In this document: in pieces, positions 20,223-29,412 of the stretch
Layout: each line of letters opens with the position of its first letter
Numbering within the stretch: the first letter of the stretch is position 1
Assembly: GCF_000455245.1 (NCBI RefSeq)
Contig: NZ_HG005168.1
Location: forward strand, 1 to 64,000
Source: Nesterenkonia massiliensis
GTDB taxonomy: Bacteria; Actinomycetota; Actinomycetes; Actinomycetales; Micrococcaceae
Length of the DNA stretch: 64,000 nt
Reading direction: 5' to 3'
Translations under genes and position numbers: made by a program
Notes under the pieces: generated by a model
Told to the model about the DNA's origin: nothing
Database searches by the model: none
What the model saw: the letters and a program-made list of their open reading frames with translations, nothing else

Positions 20223-20564
20223 ATGCCCAGCTATAAGAAGGATGCATTGCTCACAGAGGCGGTTGATACCGCCCGTGAGGCACTTGCCGAGATCACCCCG
20301 GTTGAACAGATCGGCGAGCATCTGAGCGCTGTGGCAGACGGCGAGCGGCTGATCACCCATCGATTCACAGCTCTGAAGCCTGGTTATACCGGTTGGGAGT
20401 GGTTTGTGACCCTTGCGCGCTCACCGCGCAGTAAGAAGGTCACCATCTGTGAACTTGGTCTCCTGCCCGGGGCCGGGGCGCTGCTAGCCCCGGAATGGGT
20501 GCCCTGGAGCGCGAGAGTCAGTGATTCTGAGAAGGTCCAGGATGCAGCGGAGGCCCCCGCCTAG
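20223..20564 (+). CDS. DUF3027 family protein, short form
   Basis: 113 residues. The DUF3027 core is recognisable in GWEWFVTLARSPRSKK and LLAPEWVPWSARV. From memory, family members are often more than twice as long; here only the conserved core remains and the stop lies inside a terminator hairpin. Function unknown. The ATG follows AAGGAAAA. It is co-oriented and nearly contiguous with the cold-shock-domain gene. Confidence 0.82.
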   Translation: MPSYKKDALLTEAVDTAREALAEITPVEQIGEHLSAVADGERLITHRFTALKPGYTGWEWFVTLARSPRSKKVTICELGLLPGAGALLAPEWVPWSARVSDSEKVQDAAEAPA

Positions 20565-20577
20565 GGCGAGGGCCTCC
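20549..20577 (+). terminator. Terminator overlapping the DUF3027 stop codon
   Basis: Arms GGAGGCCC (20549-20556) and GGGCCTCC (20570-20577) flank a 13-base loop that contains the TAG stop. There is no T run. It lies between convergent DUF3027 and serC. Confidence 0.6.
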
Positions 20578-20638
20578 GAATGCTGCACTGGGCCAGCTTC
20601 TGGAGTGGGCCAGTGTCTAGACTGAGCCAGTTTCTCGC

Positions 20639-22556
<1,918 letters not shown>

Positions 22557-22635
22557 CCTCCCGTCTCAGGCGCTGGTGGCGCGCATCGGGGAGTCTCGCG
22601 GCGAGAAATTGGGCTGAGGAGACCCTTTTGTGAAT

Positions 22636-22651
22636 GTGACACATCTGTGAC
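22636..22651 (+). promoter_or_regulatory. GTGAC direct repeat, MtrA-like site 1
   Basis: GTGAC at 22636-22640 and 22647-22651, one helical turn apart, each flanked as TGTGACA. This resembles the GTNAC direct repeats reported for the actinobacterial cell-wall regulator MtrA, whose known targets include NlpC/P60 hydrolases. Confidence 0.5.
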
Positions 22652-22744
22652 AAACTTGCTCGGTCTCGCGACCATCTTGTGATCAACCGCGGAATTCCGG
22701 GCCAGAAGCCGAGGATTTCCGGGATAACCCAAGGGTTGCGCCAG

Positions 22745-22777
22745 CTCAGGTCACGCTTACCGTGACCTGAGCGTGAC
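22745..22777. promoter_or_regulatory. Perfect palindrome plus GTGAC direct repeat (site 2)
   Basis: CTCAGGTCACG (22745-22755), CTTAC, CGTGACCTGAG (22761-22771): 11-base perfect arms. GTGAC inside the right arm (22762-22766) repeats at 22773-22777, again with an 11-base period. The second GTGAC (GTGACA at 22773) could double as a -35 box for TATAAA at 22794. Confidence 0.55.
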
Positions 22778-22799
22778 ATTTATATCAACCTGTTATAAA

Positions 22800-22985
22800 G
22801 TCATCGACGTGCCCGGGGCAGATGTCCGAAATGCCCCAGGCGCCTCGGATCGGCGAAATCCCTGCAGCCGATCAGAGAAAGTTCGCAAACTACCGCATGG
22901 CAGGGGGCGGGAACCGCGGTCGGTTAACGACCTGGAACCAGCAGCATCCCGGCTGCCCGTTCCACACCGGCGGACCCGCCGAACC
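22800..22985 (+). ncRNA. Probable cyclic-di-AMP (ydaO-type) riboswitch
   Basis: A leader of about 200 bases precedes an NlpC/P60 cell-wall hydrolase gene, the classic actinobacterial position of ydaO-type switches. Visible matches to the class are ATCGGCGAAATCCCTGC early and GGCAGGGGGCGGGAACC later, with CCTGC and GCAGG able to pair. Boundaries are approximate and no folding was run. Confidence 0.6.
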
Positions 22986-23005
22986 AGGGAGAGGTTTCAG
23001 AAGAA

Positions 23006-23923
23006 GTGACAGAGAACACCACGATCGCCTCGCGCCGTGAGCGCCGCGCTCGCAACACCCTTGCCAGCGCCGTGGCCTCCAACGCAGGTACTGCAGGTCG
23101 CACCGCGGCTGTTGCCCTTGCTGCTTCCGGCCTGGTGATCACCTCCGGCGTGGCGGCAAATGCATCCGCTGAGGGCCCCAGCCAGGAGGGCCGCGAGGTC
23201 ACCATCCTCCAGGTCAACGCTTCCGAGCTGGCAGTGGAGCGCACCAGCAACTCTGCACCGGTGGCCGTCACTGCCTCCCACGAAGTGGACCTGGCATTCG
23301 ATCGCCCGGTGGTCTCCACCAGCCCCGCACCTGAGCCGGTACAGGCTCAGGCTCCTGTAGCCACTGAGGCAGCCGTGACCCCGGCAGCTCAGCAGGCACC
23401 CGCTCAGCAGAGCACCCAGACTTACAGCCAGACCGCAGAGCAGGCACCCGCCCAGCAGAGCCAGCAGGCACCCGCCCAGCAGAGCCAGCAGGCACCTGCT
23501 CAGCAGTCCCAGTCCAGCGGCGCAACCGCGGCTTCCAGCAGCGAAGCCACCTCGGCACCGGCAGAGGCTCCCTCCGGTGGCAACGGCTCCGTGGCCAGGG
23601 CTGCCTACGCAGGTATTGGCACTCCCTACCTCTGGGGTGGCACCTCCACTGCTGGTTTCGACTGCTCCGGCTTCATCAACTGGGCTTACGCCCGTGCAGG
23701 TCGGGGCGGCCTCCCCCGCACTACCCATGGCATGATGGCCAGCCTGCCCCGTGTCTCCACCCCGCAGCCCGGCGACATCGTCATCGCCAATGGACAGGGA
23801 CACGGCGGCATCTATGTTGGCAACGGTCAGGTCATCTCCGCCACTTCGTCCGGTGGCGTGCGTCTGCACGGCGCTCATGAGGGCTGGCACCAGGTGACCG
23901 CTTACCTGCGGCCCGGCGGCTGA
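23006..23923 (+). CDS. Secreted NlpC/P60 peptidoglycan hydrolase
   Basis: 305 residues. A long Sec-type leader has basic residues at 10-16 and a hydrophobic stretch at about 33-52 ending ANASA. A Gln/Pro/Ala linker (about 105-190) contains three copies of the eight-residue unit QAPAQQSQ. The catalytic domain (195-303) has C220 in FDCSGF, H267 in GHGGIYVG and the usual YLWGG motif, the cysteine-peptidase signature for cutting D-Glu to diamino-acid bonds in cell-wall peptides. GTG start at 23006. Expression probably depends on cyclic-di-AMP and an MtrA-like regulator through the leader described above. Confidence 0.93.
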   Translation: MTENTTIASRRERRARNTLASAVASNAGTAGRTAAVALAASGLVITSGVAANASAEGPSQEGREVTILQVNASELAVERTSNSAPVAVTASHEVDLAFDRPVVSTSPAPEPVQAQAPVATEAAVTPAAQQAPAQQSTQTYSQTAEQAPAQQSQQAPAQQSQQAPAQQSQSSGATAASSSEATSAPAEAPSGGNGSVARAAYAGIGTPYLWGGTSTAGFDCSGFINWAYARAGRGGLPRTTHGMMASLPRVSTPQPGDIVIANGQGHGGIYVGNGQVISATSSGGVRLHGAHEGWHQVTAYLRPGG

Positions 23924-23946
23924 TCCTTAAGCCCACAAGATGTCCA

Positions 23947-23988
23947 TAGCAGTGGGGCGTGATCCATCTGGGTCACGCCCCACTGCTA
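23947..23988. terminator. Terminator of the NlpC/P60 gene
   Basis: Perfect 16-base arms (23947-23962 and 23973-23988, AGTGGGGCGTGA core) with a 10-base loop. No real T run follows. Confidence 0.75.
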
Positions 23989-24086
23989 TATCCGCACAAC
24001 TCCCCGCGCTGCCGTGGGGATATAGTGATCTCTGGTAGAGAATCGCAGTATGACCTTCTTCCCCGATACCGTCCGGGAGGACTGAT

Positions 24087-24584
24087 ATGCGGACGCTGGT
24101 GCTCAACGCAGGCTATGAGCCGCTGAGCGTAGTGACATCGCGGCGTGCCGCGGTGCTGGTGATGCGAGGTAAGGCCAGCATGCTTGCTGAGGATGGTCAG
24201 CCCATCCTCTCTCCTTCCATGTTGATGCCACGGCCGGCAGTGATCCTGCTCCACCAGTACGTGCGTGTTGTCCGACGCCGACCCAGCGCCCCCTCCAGGC
24301 GAGGAATTCTGCGCCGTGATGGGCGCCAGTGCGCATATTGCGGCAAGGCCGCCGCTACTGTGGACCATGTCATTCCCAAATCTCGCGGCGGGGATTCCGG
24401 CTGGGACAACCTGGTGGCCTGTTGCGGTCCGTGTAACGTGCGGAAAGGGGATAAGACCCTGGAGCAGCTGGGCTGGCGGTTGAACATCACCCCACAGGCA
24501 CCGCCGCACCATATGTGGTTGCCGCAGGAGCTTGATGCCCCGCACGAGGCATGGATGCCGTTCCTTGACCATGCGAGCGTATAG
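24087..24584 (+). CDS. HNH endonuclease-family protein
   Basis: 165 residues. A DUF-like N-terminal half (LVLNAGYEPLSVV, typical of chromosomal actinobacterial HNH proteins) is followed by the HNH core: zinc pairs C82/C85 and C113/C116, catalytic D93-H94 in VDHVIPKSRGG, and N108. Such single-copy HNH proteins are common in chromosomes and are not obviously mobile; function unknown. ATG at 24087 follows GGGAGGAC. Confidence 0.9.
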   Translation: MRTLVLNAGYEPLSVVTSRRAAVLVMRGKASMLAEDGQPILSPSMLMPRPAVILLHQYVRVVRRRPSAPSRRGILRRDGRQCAYCGKAAATVDHVIPKSRGGDSGWDNLVACCGPCNVRKGDKTLEQLGWRLNITPQAPPHHMWLPQELDAPHEAWMPFLDHASV

Positions 24585-24614
24585 CGTCCTCACATGAGAA
24601 GAGAAAGTGAACCA

Positions 24615-24932
24615 ATGAGCGAACCGCAGCAGAACGAAGAACCGCAGAGCGCCCCGGAGACAGTTGATGAATCTCTCCAGCTGTGGATCCAAGAGCTGGC
24701 CCATCACCTGGAGATTGAAGACATCAATATTGATGCGGCCGCTGTGACAACGCTGGCGGAGCAGGCCCGCGATGCCGTCAACGGTGATGCCGGGGCCGTG
24801 ACCACGTTCCTGGTGGGTTATGTCTCCGGACTTGCAGAAGCGTCTGGGCAGGCAGATTTCGAGACTGCTTCCCGCGCCGCTACTCGCGTGGCGGAACGGT
24901 TACTGCAGCGCCGAAGCAACGCCGTCGGATAA
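24615..24932 (+). CDS. DUF6457-like small protein
   Basis: 105 residues, soluble and acidic. The pattern LQLWIQELAHHLEIED, a run of short helices and TTFLVGYVSGLAEASG resemble the DUF6457 family, known only as a small helical actinobacterial protein. I chose the ATG at 24615; an ATG at 24594 is also possible. It lies 30 bases after the HNH gene and may share its transcript. No function can be given. Confidence 0.72.
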   Translation: MSEPQQNEEPQSAPETVDESLQLWIQELAHHLEIEDINIDAAAVTTLAEQARDAVNGDAGAVTTFLVGYVSGLAEASGQADFETASRAATRVAERLLQRRSNAVG

Positions 24933-24947
24933 GAATCCTCAACACTA

Positions 24948-24976
24948 TTGGCGTATGGGCCTTAGTAGCGTAGTCT
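24948..24976 (+). promoter_or_regulatory. Promoter of cspA
   Basis: TTGGCG (24948-24953), 17 bases, TAGTCT (24971-24976). It predicts a leader of about 120 bases, as usual for cspA. A bulged hairpin (TGAGCATCG with CGATGCGCTCA, about 25053-25080) ends shortly before the ribosome site TAAGGAAA. Confidence 0.55.
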
Positions 24977-25104
24977 GAGGAATGACACGTCATTGCTTCA
25001 TCAGTCAGTGGCTATATAAAGATCTCCGTTCCGCCTGGCCAGGGGGAAACGGGTGAGCATCGTGATTTATCGATGCGCTCAAAGAAACACAGTAAGGAAA
25101 TATC

Positions 25105-25308
25105 ATGGCCACTGGCACCGTCAAATGGTTCAACGCTGAGAAGGGCTACGGGTTCATTGCACCCGCAGACGGCTCAGACGACGTTTTCGTGCACTTCAGC
25201 GCGATCACTTCTTCCGGCTTCCGTTCCCTCGAGGAGAACCAGCAGGTTGAGTTCGAGACCGCCCGCGGCCCCAAGGGTCTGCAGGCTGAGAACGTCACCC
25301 CGCTGTAA
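25105..25308 (+). CDS. cspA: Cold-shock protein CspA
   Basis: 67 residues, the full single cold-shock domain. RNP1 is KGYGFIAP and RNP2 is VFVHFS, the single-strand RNA/DNA binding surface. It acts as an RNA chaperone and antiterminator. ATG at 25105 follows AAGGAAA. A long leader and a strong terminator make this a stand-alone, highly expressed unit. Confidence 0.97.
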   Translation: MATGTVKWFNAEKGYGFIAPADGSDDVFVHFSAITSSGFRSLEENQQVEFETARGPKGLQAENVTPL

Positions 25309-25339
25309 ACAGCTTGAGGGTTCGATGATCTGAACCCCT

Positions 25340-25387
25340 AAAAACCGGTCCTTCCCTCCAGATCTCTGGGGGAAGGGCCGGTTTTTT
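25340..25387 (+). terminator. Terminator of cspA
   Basis: AAAAACCGG-CCTTCCC pairs with GGGAAGG-CCGGTTTTTT (one G bulge), ending in six T. Confidence 0.92.
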
Positions 25388-25478
25388 CATGCCCTCTGGG
25401 CCTGCTCAGCAGGTTCAGCAGTGCTGTGCATATGCTGGGGGCGGAACAGCAATAGCCGACAGCGAGAAGGGGCCACAT

Positions 25479-26057
25479 ATGAGAATCGATGAGGCGGGAG
25501 CTGAGGCTATCGAGCTGCGCAGCGGGAGCTTGCTGATCCCCACCGTGGGAATGGCGATTGGCCTTGGCGGAGCTCTCTTTAGCGGGTTCGTGGCGTTTTC
25601 CCTCATCTCATCTCAGTCCTCAAGGCCGGGAGAGTCCGGCGCGTGGTGGGCTGTTTTGGTGCCCCTGGTGTTTCTGATCGTCGGTTTGACCTTCGGGGCC
25701 TTAGCGAAGCGAATTTATGTGACCTTGCGCCGATACGGTCACAGTGAATGGCGGACTTCTCAGTTCTTCGGGCTGCGGCGCCACGAGGGTACCTTCGATG
25801 CCGCCGGCAGCCAGCATGTGCTGCTTCATACCGAGCTTCGGATTCGTCACCACGACAAAGGCAGCTCACGGGAGCGGATTTCCACAATCCTGTTGAATAC
25901 CCGCGCCGGTGAAGAGGTTGTACTGGCCAAGGAGAGCCGTTCGGGTTTCGGCGGACGGCAGCCGCTGCTGGCGGAAGCAGAACGTATTGCGGGGTTCCTG
26001 CGCGTTCCGCTGCAGCGCTCCGGCTACGGTGCGCCCAAGGATGTGCCGTACAGCTGA
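25479..26057 (+). CDS. Two-helix membrane protein of unknown function
   Basis: 192 residues. Two hydrophobic helices (about 24-45 and 57-80) precede a basic soluble domain of about 105 residues with beta-rich stretches (HVLLHTELRIRHHDK, ISTILLNTRAGEEVVL) reminiscent of a membrane-anchored PH-like domain; no family is certain. ATG at 25479 behind GAGAAGGGG. Convergent with the old-yellow-enzyme gene. Confidence 0.75.
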   Translation: MRIDEAGAEAIELRSGSLLIPTVGMAIGLGGALFSGFVAFSLISSQSSRPGESGAWWAVLVPLVFLIVGLTFGALAKRIYVTLRRYGHSEWRTSQFFGLRRHEGTFDAAGSQHVLLHTELRIRHHDKGSSRERISTILLNTRAGEEVVLAKESRSGFGGRQPLLAEAERIAGFLRVPLQRSGYGAPKDVPYS

Positions 26058-26180
26058 CGGAATTGACCGCAGCCTAGGCCTGCCACGCGCCCTCGGACCT
26101 CAACCCTCCCCGGAAACCGCACCGGGCGGTCTTTCTGGGTTCTGCATGGCCTGGGCTGATGGTCGACACATTCCTGCCGC

Positions 26181-27284
26181 TTAGCGATCTTCTTCGGTCT
26201 CGTAGGTGGGGTAGTCGGTGTACCCGCGCTCGCCGCCGACGTAGAACGTCGCCGGATCCGGCGCATTCTCCGGTAGTCCCTGCTGCCAGCGGCGCACGAG
26301 GTCAGGGTTGGCGATGACTGCTCGCCCTACCCCGACAGCCTCGGCCAGGTTCTGCTCAACCATGCTGAAGGCTTCTTCCCGGCTGGTAGGCGAGGCGAAA
26401 CCGGTATTAGCGATAAGGGGTGCGCCTGAGGCCTGCCGGATTGTCTGCACTAAGGCGGCGGACGGCTCTGGATGAAGGACATCCACATGGGCCAAGCCAA
26501 GCGGTGCCAATCCTTCGGCCAACGCCTGGTAGGTGGCCAGGGCGTCGTCGTGATCCTCTTCCAGGGCACCTTGGACGTTGTGCTGCGGGGAGAGCCGGAT
26601 CCCGGTGCGTTCTGAACCGATGGCTTCGGCGACCGCCGCAGCGACCTCCACGGCTAGTCGGGCACGGTTCTCTGCGGATCCGCCATAGCGGTCAGTGCGG
26701 GTGTTGCTAGCCGGAGCAGTGAACTGCTGAATGAGATAGCCGTTGGCCCCGTGAATCTGCACCCCGTCCATTCCTGCGGCTATTGCGTTCTGCGCGGCCT
26801 GGACAAACTGGTTGATCACCTCGCTGACCTCCTCGGTGCTCAGCGGATGCGGCACCGGAAGCGGCTGCTTGCCCTCGGGCGTGCGGATCTGGCCGGGAGC
26901 GGCAATCGCGCTGGGTGCTACTACTCGGCCAGTGGAGGAGATGGCCTCGTGCCCGATCCGGCCGCCGTGCATGATCTGCATGACGATCCTCCCGCCGCGC
27001 GCATGAACCGCCTCGGTGACCCGGCGCCAACCGGCGATATGCTCGGCGGTTTCAATGCCGGGCTGGCCGATCCAGGTGCGGCCTTCTCCCACCGGCCAGG
27101 TACCCTCGGTCACGATGAGCCCTACACCAGCCCGCTGCGCATAATGCTCCACCATCAGATCAGTGGGCACACCTTGCTCATCAGCTCGAATACGGGTCAG
27201 TGGGGCCATCACCAATCGATTGCGAAGCTCGATGGATCCCAAGCTGACCGGACTGAAGAACCTCTCGGAGGTGGGGTGGGGCAT
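26181..27284 (-). CDS. Old-yellow-enzyme family alkene reductase (NemA-like)
   Basis: 367 residues, FMN TIM barrel that reduces activated C=C bonds or nitro compounds with NADPH. Typical segments are RNRLVMAPLTRIRA near the start, MQIMHGGR, and the substrate region HGANGYLIQQF with the His and Asn that hold the substrate, followed by TDRYGGSAENR. The C-terminus RGYTDYP matches N-ethylmaleimide reductases. The start ATG at 27284 follows AAAGGA; the upstream frame is unlikely. Single gene, divergent from the PNPOx-like gene. Confidence 0.92.
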   Translation of the reverse strand: MPHPTSERFFSPVSLGSIELRNRLVMAPLTRIRADEQGVPTDLMVEHYAQRAGVGLIVTEGTWPVGEGRTWIGQPGIETAEHIAGWRRVTEAVHARGGRIVMQIMHGGRIGHEAISSTGRVVAPSAIAAPGQIRTPEGKQPLPVPHPLSTEEVSEVINQFVQAAQNAIAAGMDGVQIHGANGYLIQQFTAPASNTRTDRYGGSAENRARLAVEVAAAVAEAIGSERTGIRLSPQHNVQGALEEDHDDALATYQALAEGLAPLGLAHVDVLHPEPSAALVQTIRQASGAPLIANTGFASPTSREEAFSMVEQNLAEAVGVGRAVIANPDLVRRWQQGLPENAPDPATFYVGGERGYTDYPTYETEEDR

Positions 27285-27476
27285 CAATCGTCCTTTCGCG
27301 CATATTCGCCAACTAGTCCACCGGTGGCCAACCCCGGGCAGGCTTCGCGCATTCCTGCCGATCAGCGCAGCGCGAGCGCCATCGTCCACATCCCGTCCTC
27401 GAAAACCCTGCGCAGGCTCCGTAGACTAGCCGTATCCGGGGGACGTCGATCACCGTGACGAGAGGAACGATCCGAG

Positions 27477-27929
27477 ATGTTCGAACATCATGAGGATGAG
27501 CCGATTCTGGTGCTGGATGAGGAGCAGATCTGGAGCCTGCTCGAGGGTACCCAGCATGGGCGGCTGGTGACGGTGGTCAACGGCAGGGCGGATATCTTCC
27601 CCATCAACTTCGCAGTACAGGACCGAACCCTGGTGTTCAGAACGGCCCCTGGAACTAAGCTGGCTGAAGTGGCAGTTGCCGAACAGGTGTTGCTCGAGGC
27701 TGATGGGATTCTCTCTGACCAGGCGTGGTCGGTCATCGTGCGAGGCGAAGCTCACCGCTTGGAGACATCAGCGGAGCTTGCCTCTGCTGAATCACTGGGA
27801 CTGGTCTCCTGGGTGCCTACCTATAAGGATCACTATGTCCGCATCACTCCCACCGAACTCAGCGGCCGGCATTTCCGCTTCGGCCCGCACCCTGAGCGCG
27901 AACTCGGTGAGGGCTCCGAGGCCGGGTGA
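27477..27929 (+). CDS. PNPOx-like flavin/F420-binding split-barrel protein
   Basis: 150 residues. The order of strands, GRLVTVVNGRADIFPINF, RTLVFRTAPGTKL and WSVIVRGEAHRL, is that of small pyridoxamine-5-phosphate-oxidase-like proteins common in actinobacteria. A role as flavin- or F420-dependent reductase is possible; substrate unknown. ATG follows GAGAGGAAC. Divergent from the alkene reductase, which suggests but does not prove a shared flavin function. Confidence 0.85.
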   Translation: MFEHHEDEPILVLDEEQIWSLLEGTQHGRLVTVVNGRADIFPINFAVQDRTLVFRTAPGTKLAEVAVAEQVLLEADGILSDQAWSVIVRGEAHRLETSAELASAESLGLVSWVPTYKDHYVRITPTELSGRHFRFGPHPERELGEGSEAG

Positions 27930-27962
27930 AGCGGGCTTGGCTGCTTCGAGGCGGAGACGGAC

Positions 27963-28613
27963 ATGAAAGCCGCGGGGTACGGGGGCGTCGTCGATCTGCA
28001 GTACCCATTTACAGGGCGCTGGCTGGTCCAGAACAGTCCCGCCAACCGAGTGCCCAGCCACCGGAAAACGGTATTCGCCACCTCCTACGCGATCGACTTC
28101 GTACCGGTTGGTGATACCCACCGCACAGCCCCGGTGACCTTCGCGACACTTCTGCGTCCGGAACCGCCGGAGAAGTTCCCAGGCTTCGGTCGCCCGGTCC
28201 TCGCTCCTGCCGACGGGGCCGTTGTCGCCGTTCATGACAGTGAACCCGACCATGCTGCCTACCGGGGCCTGCCTTCACTTCGGTACGCCTTGACCCAGTC
28301 GCGCCGAGCGGCCGCAGGTTGGACGGCCCTGGCCGGCAATTATGTGGTGCTGGAGAGCGGGGGGGGGGCGTTCATTGTCCTCTGCCACCTCCAGCAGGGA
28401 TCGGTGAAACCCAGTGCAGGGCAAAGGGTCCGGGCTGGTGAGCTGCTCGGTCGCTGCGGAAACTCAGGCAACAGCACAGAGCCGCATCTGCATATTCAAG
28501 CGATCAACACCCCTGATATCGAACGTGCCTCCGCTGTGCAGATGAGGTTCAAGGGGTCGTTGCCCCGCAACGGTCAGATCGTGGAGATCGATGAGCAGGC
28601 GCGGGCCGTCTGA
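27963..28613 (+). CDS. M23/LytM metallopeptidase-like protein without signal peptide
   Basis: 216 residues. The M23 zinc site is visible as H33 and D45 (SYAIDF), H142 (CHLQQGS) and H175-x-H177 (EPHLHIQ). The N-terminus shows no hydrophobic leader, so it is predicted to stay in the cytoplasm unless exported another way or the start is wrong. Family members cut peptidoglycan cross-bridges; a cytoplasmic one might serve another role. ATG at 27963 follows GGCGGAGACGG. It lies 33 bases after the PNPOx-like gene. Confidence 0.85.
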   Translation: MKAAGYGGVVDLQYPFTGRWLVQNSPANRVPSHRKTVFATSYAIDFVPVGDTHRTAPVTFATLLRPEPPEKFPGFGRPVLAPADGAVVAVHDSEPDHAAYRGLPSLRYALTQSRRAAAGWTALAGNYVVLESGGGAFIVLCHLQQGSVKPSAGQRVRAGELLGRCGNSGNSTEPHLHIQAINTPDIERASAVQMRFKGSLPRNGQIVEIDEQARAV

Positions 28614-28676
28614 GCAATGACCGCCATGGGTGGGCGCCGCTGGCCACCTAGTAGTTACGGCGTTGCTTCTGAAGTG

Positions 28677-29348
28677 TCACGCATGTCCCAGCAGGTCCAG
28701 GCGGGCCTGGGCGACGAGGACCGCCAGCTGCGCACCAGAATCGGCAGCGACCTTGTCCATTGCGCGTCGAATGGTGCTCTTTACCGTGCTGGGGGAGACG
28801 AACAGCTCGCCAGCGATCTCTTCGTAAGTCCGGCCCGCGCCGATGAGTCGGGCAACCTGAATCTCGCGGTCGCTCAGGTCCCTTACGCGACGGCGAGCCT
28901 CGTCGCACACCGGATCGGTGGCAGGCGCAATGTAGCTGGCAATCAGCTGGGAGGTCATGGCAGGGGAGATCATCGGGTCGCCGTCGTGGGTCATGCGGAT
29001 TGCGGTGGCGAGCAGATCCACCGCGTCGTTCTTCAGAAGAAAGCCCGTGGCACCAGCATCAAGGGCCCCGCGCAGGTAGAAGTCGGAGTCGAAGCTCGTC
29101 ACCGCGAGAATCGCCGGCGGGGACAAGAGGGCGCGGAGGCTGCCGATCGCTTCCACCCCGTCACCGGCGCCCCCTAAGTGAAGGTCCATGAGCACGACGT
29201 CGGGGCTCACGTTGCGTACGAGAGCAACGGCTTCTGGACCGGTCTGGGCAGTGCCGACCACCGTGATGTCCGGCTCATTGGCGAGGATGTTCTGCAGGGA
29301 GCTCAGGACCAGGGGGTCATCGTCGACCATCACTATGGAGAGCTGCAC
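28677..29348 (-). CDS. Response regulator, NarL/FixJ family
   Basis: 223 residues. Receiver domain with D9-D10-D11 pocket and phospho-acceptor D55 in LMDLHLGG; LuxR-type HTH at about 155-215 (LSDREIQVARLIGAG, FVSPSTVKSTIRRAM). Partner of the kinase upstream, 64 bases away. GTG start at 29348; TAAGCT ends 6 bases before it, so it may also be read leaderless. Confidence 0.93.
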   Translation of the reverse strand: MQLSIVMVDDDPLVLSSLQNILANEPDITVVGTAQTGPEAVALVRNVSPDVVLMDLHLGGAGDGVEAIGSLRALLSPPAILAVTSFDSDFYLRGALDAGATGFLLKNDAVDLLATAIRMTHDGDPMISPAMTSQLIASYIAPATDPVCDEARRRVRDLSDREIQVARLIGAGRTYEEIAGELFVSPSTVKSTIRRAMDKVAADSGAQLAVLVAQARLDLLGHA

Positions 29349-29354
29349 AGATCA

Positions 29355-29360
29355 AGCTTA
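29355..29360 (-). promoter_or_regulatory. Leaderless -10 box of the NarL-type regulator
   Basis: TAAGCT on the minus strand ends 6 bases before the GTG at 29348. Confidence 0.45.
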
Positions 29361-29412
29361 ACCGGCTCCATCCTGATGCGTGCTCTCGGTGCCCACGCGG
29401 GCACCGCCGAGA

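Larger units (their letters stand above)
22557..23005 (+). promoter_or_regulatory. Complex control region of the NlpC/P60 gene
   Basis: 449 bases without a gene. It holds two pairs of GTGAC direct repeats with an 11-base period (22636/22647 and 22762/22773), a perfect 11-base-arm palindrome, a TATAAA-type -10 at 22794-22799 and a probable cyclic-di-AMP riboswitch. Each is listed separately. Confidence 0.7.
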
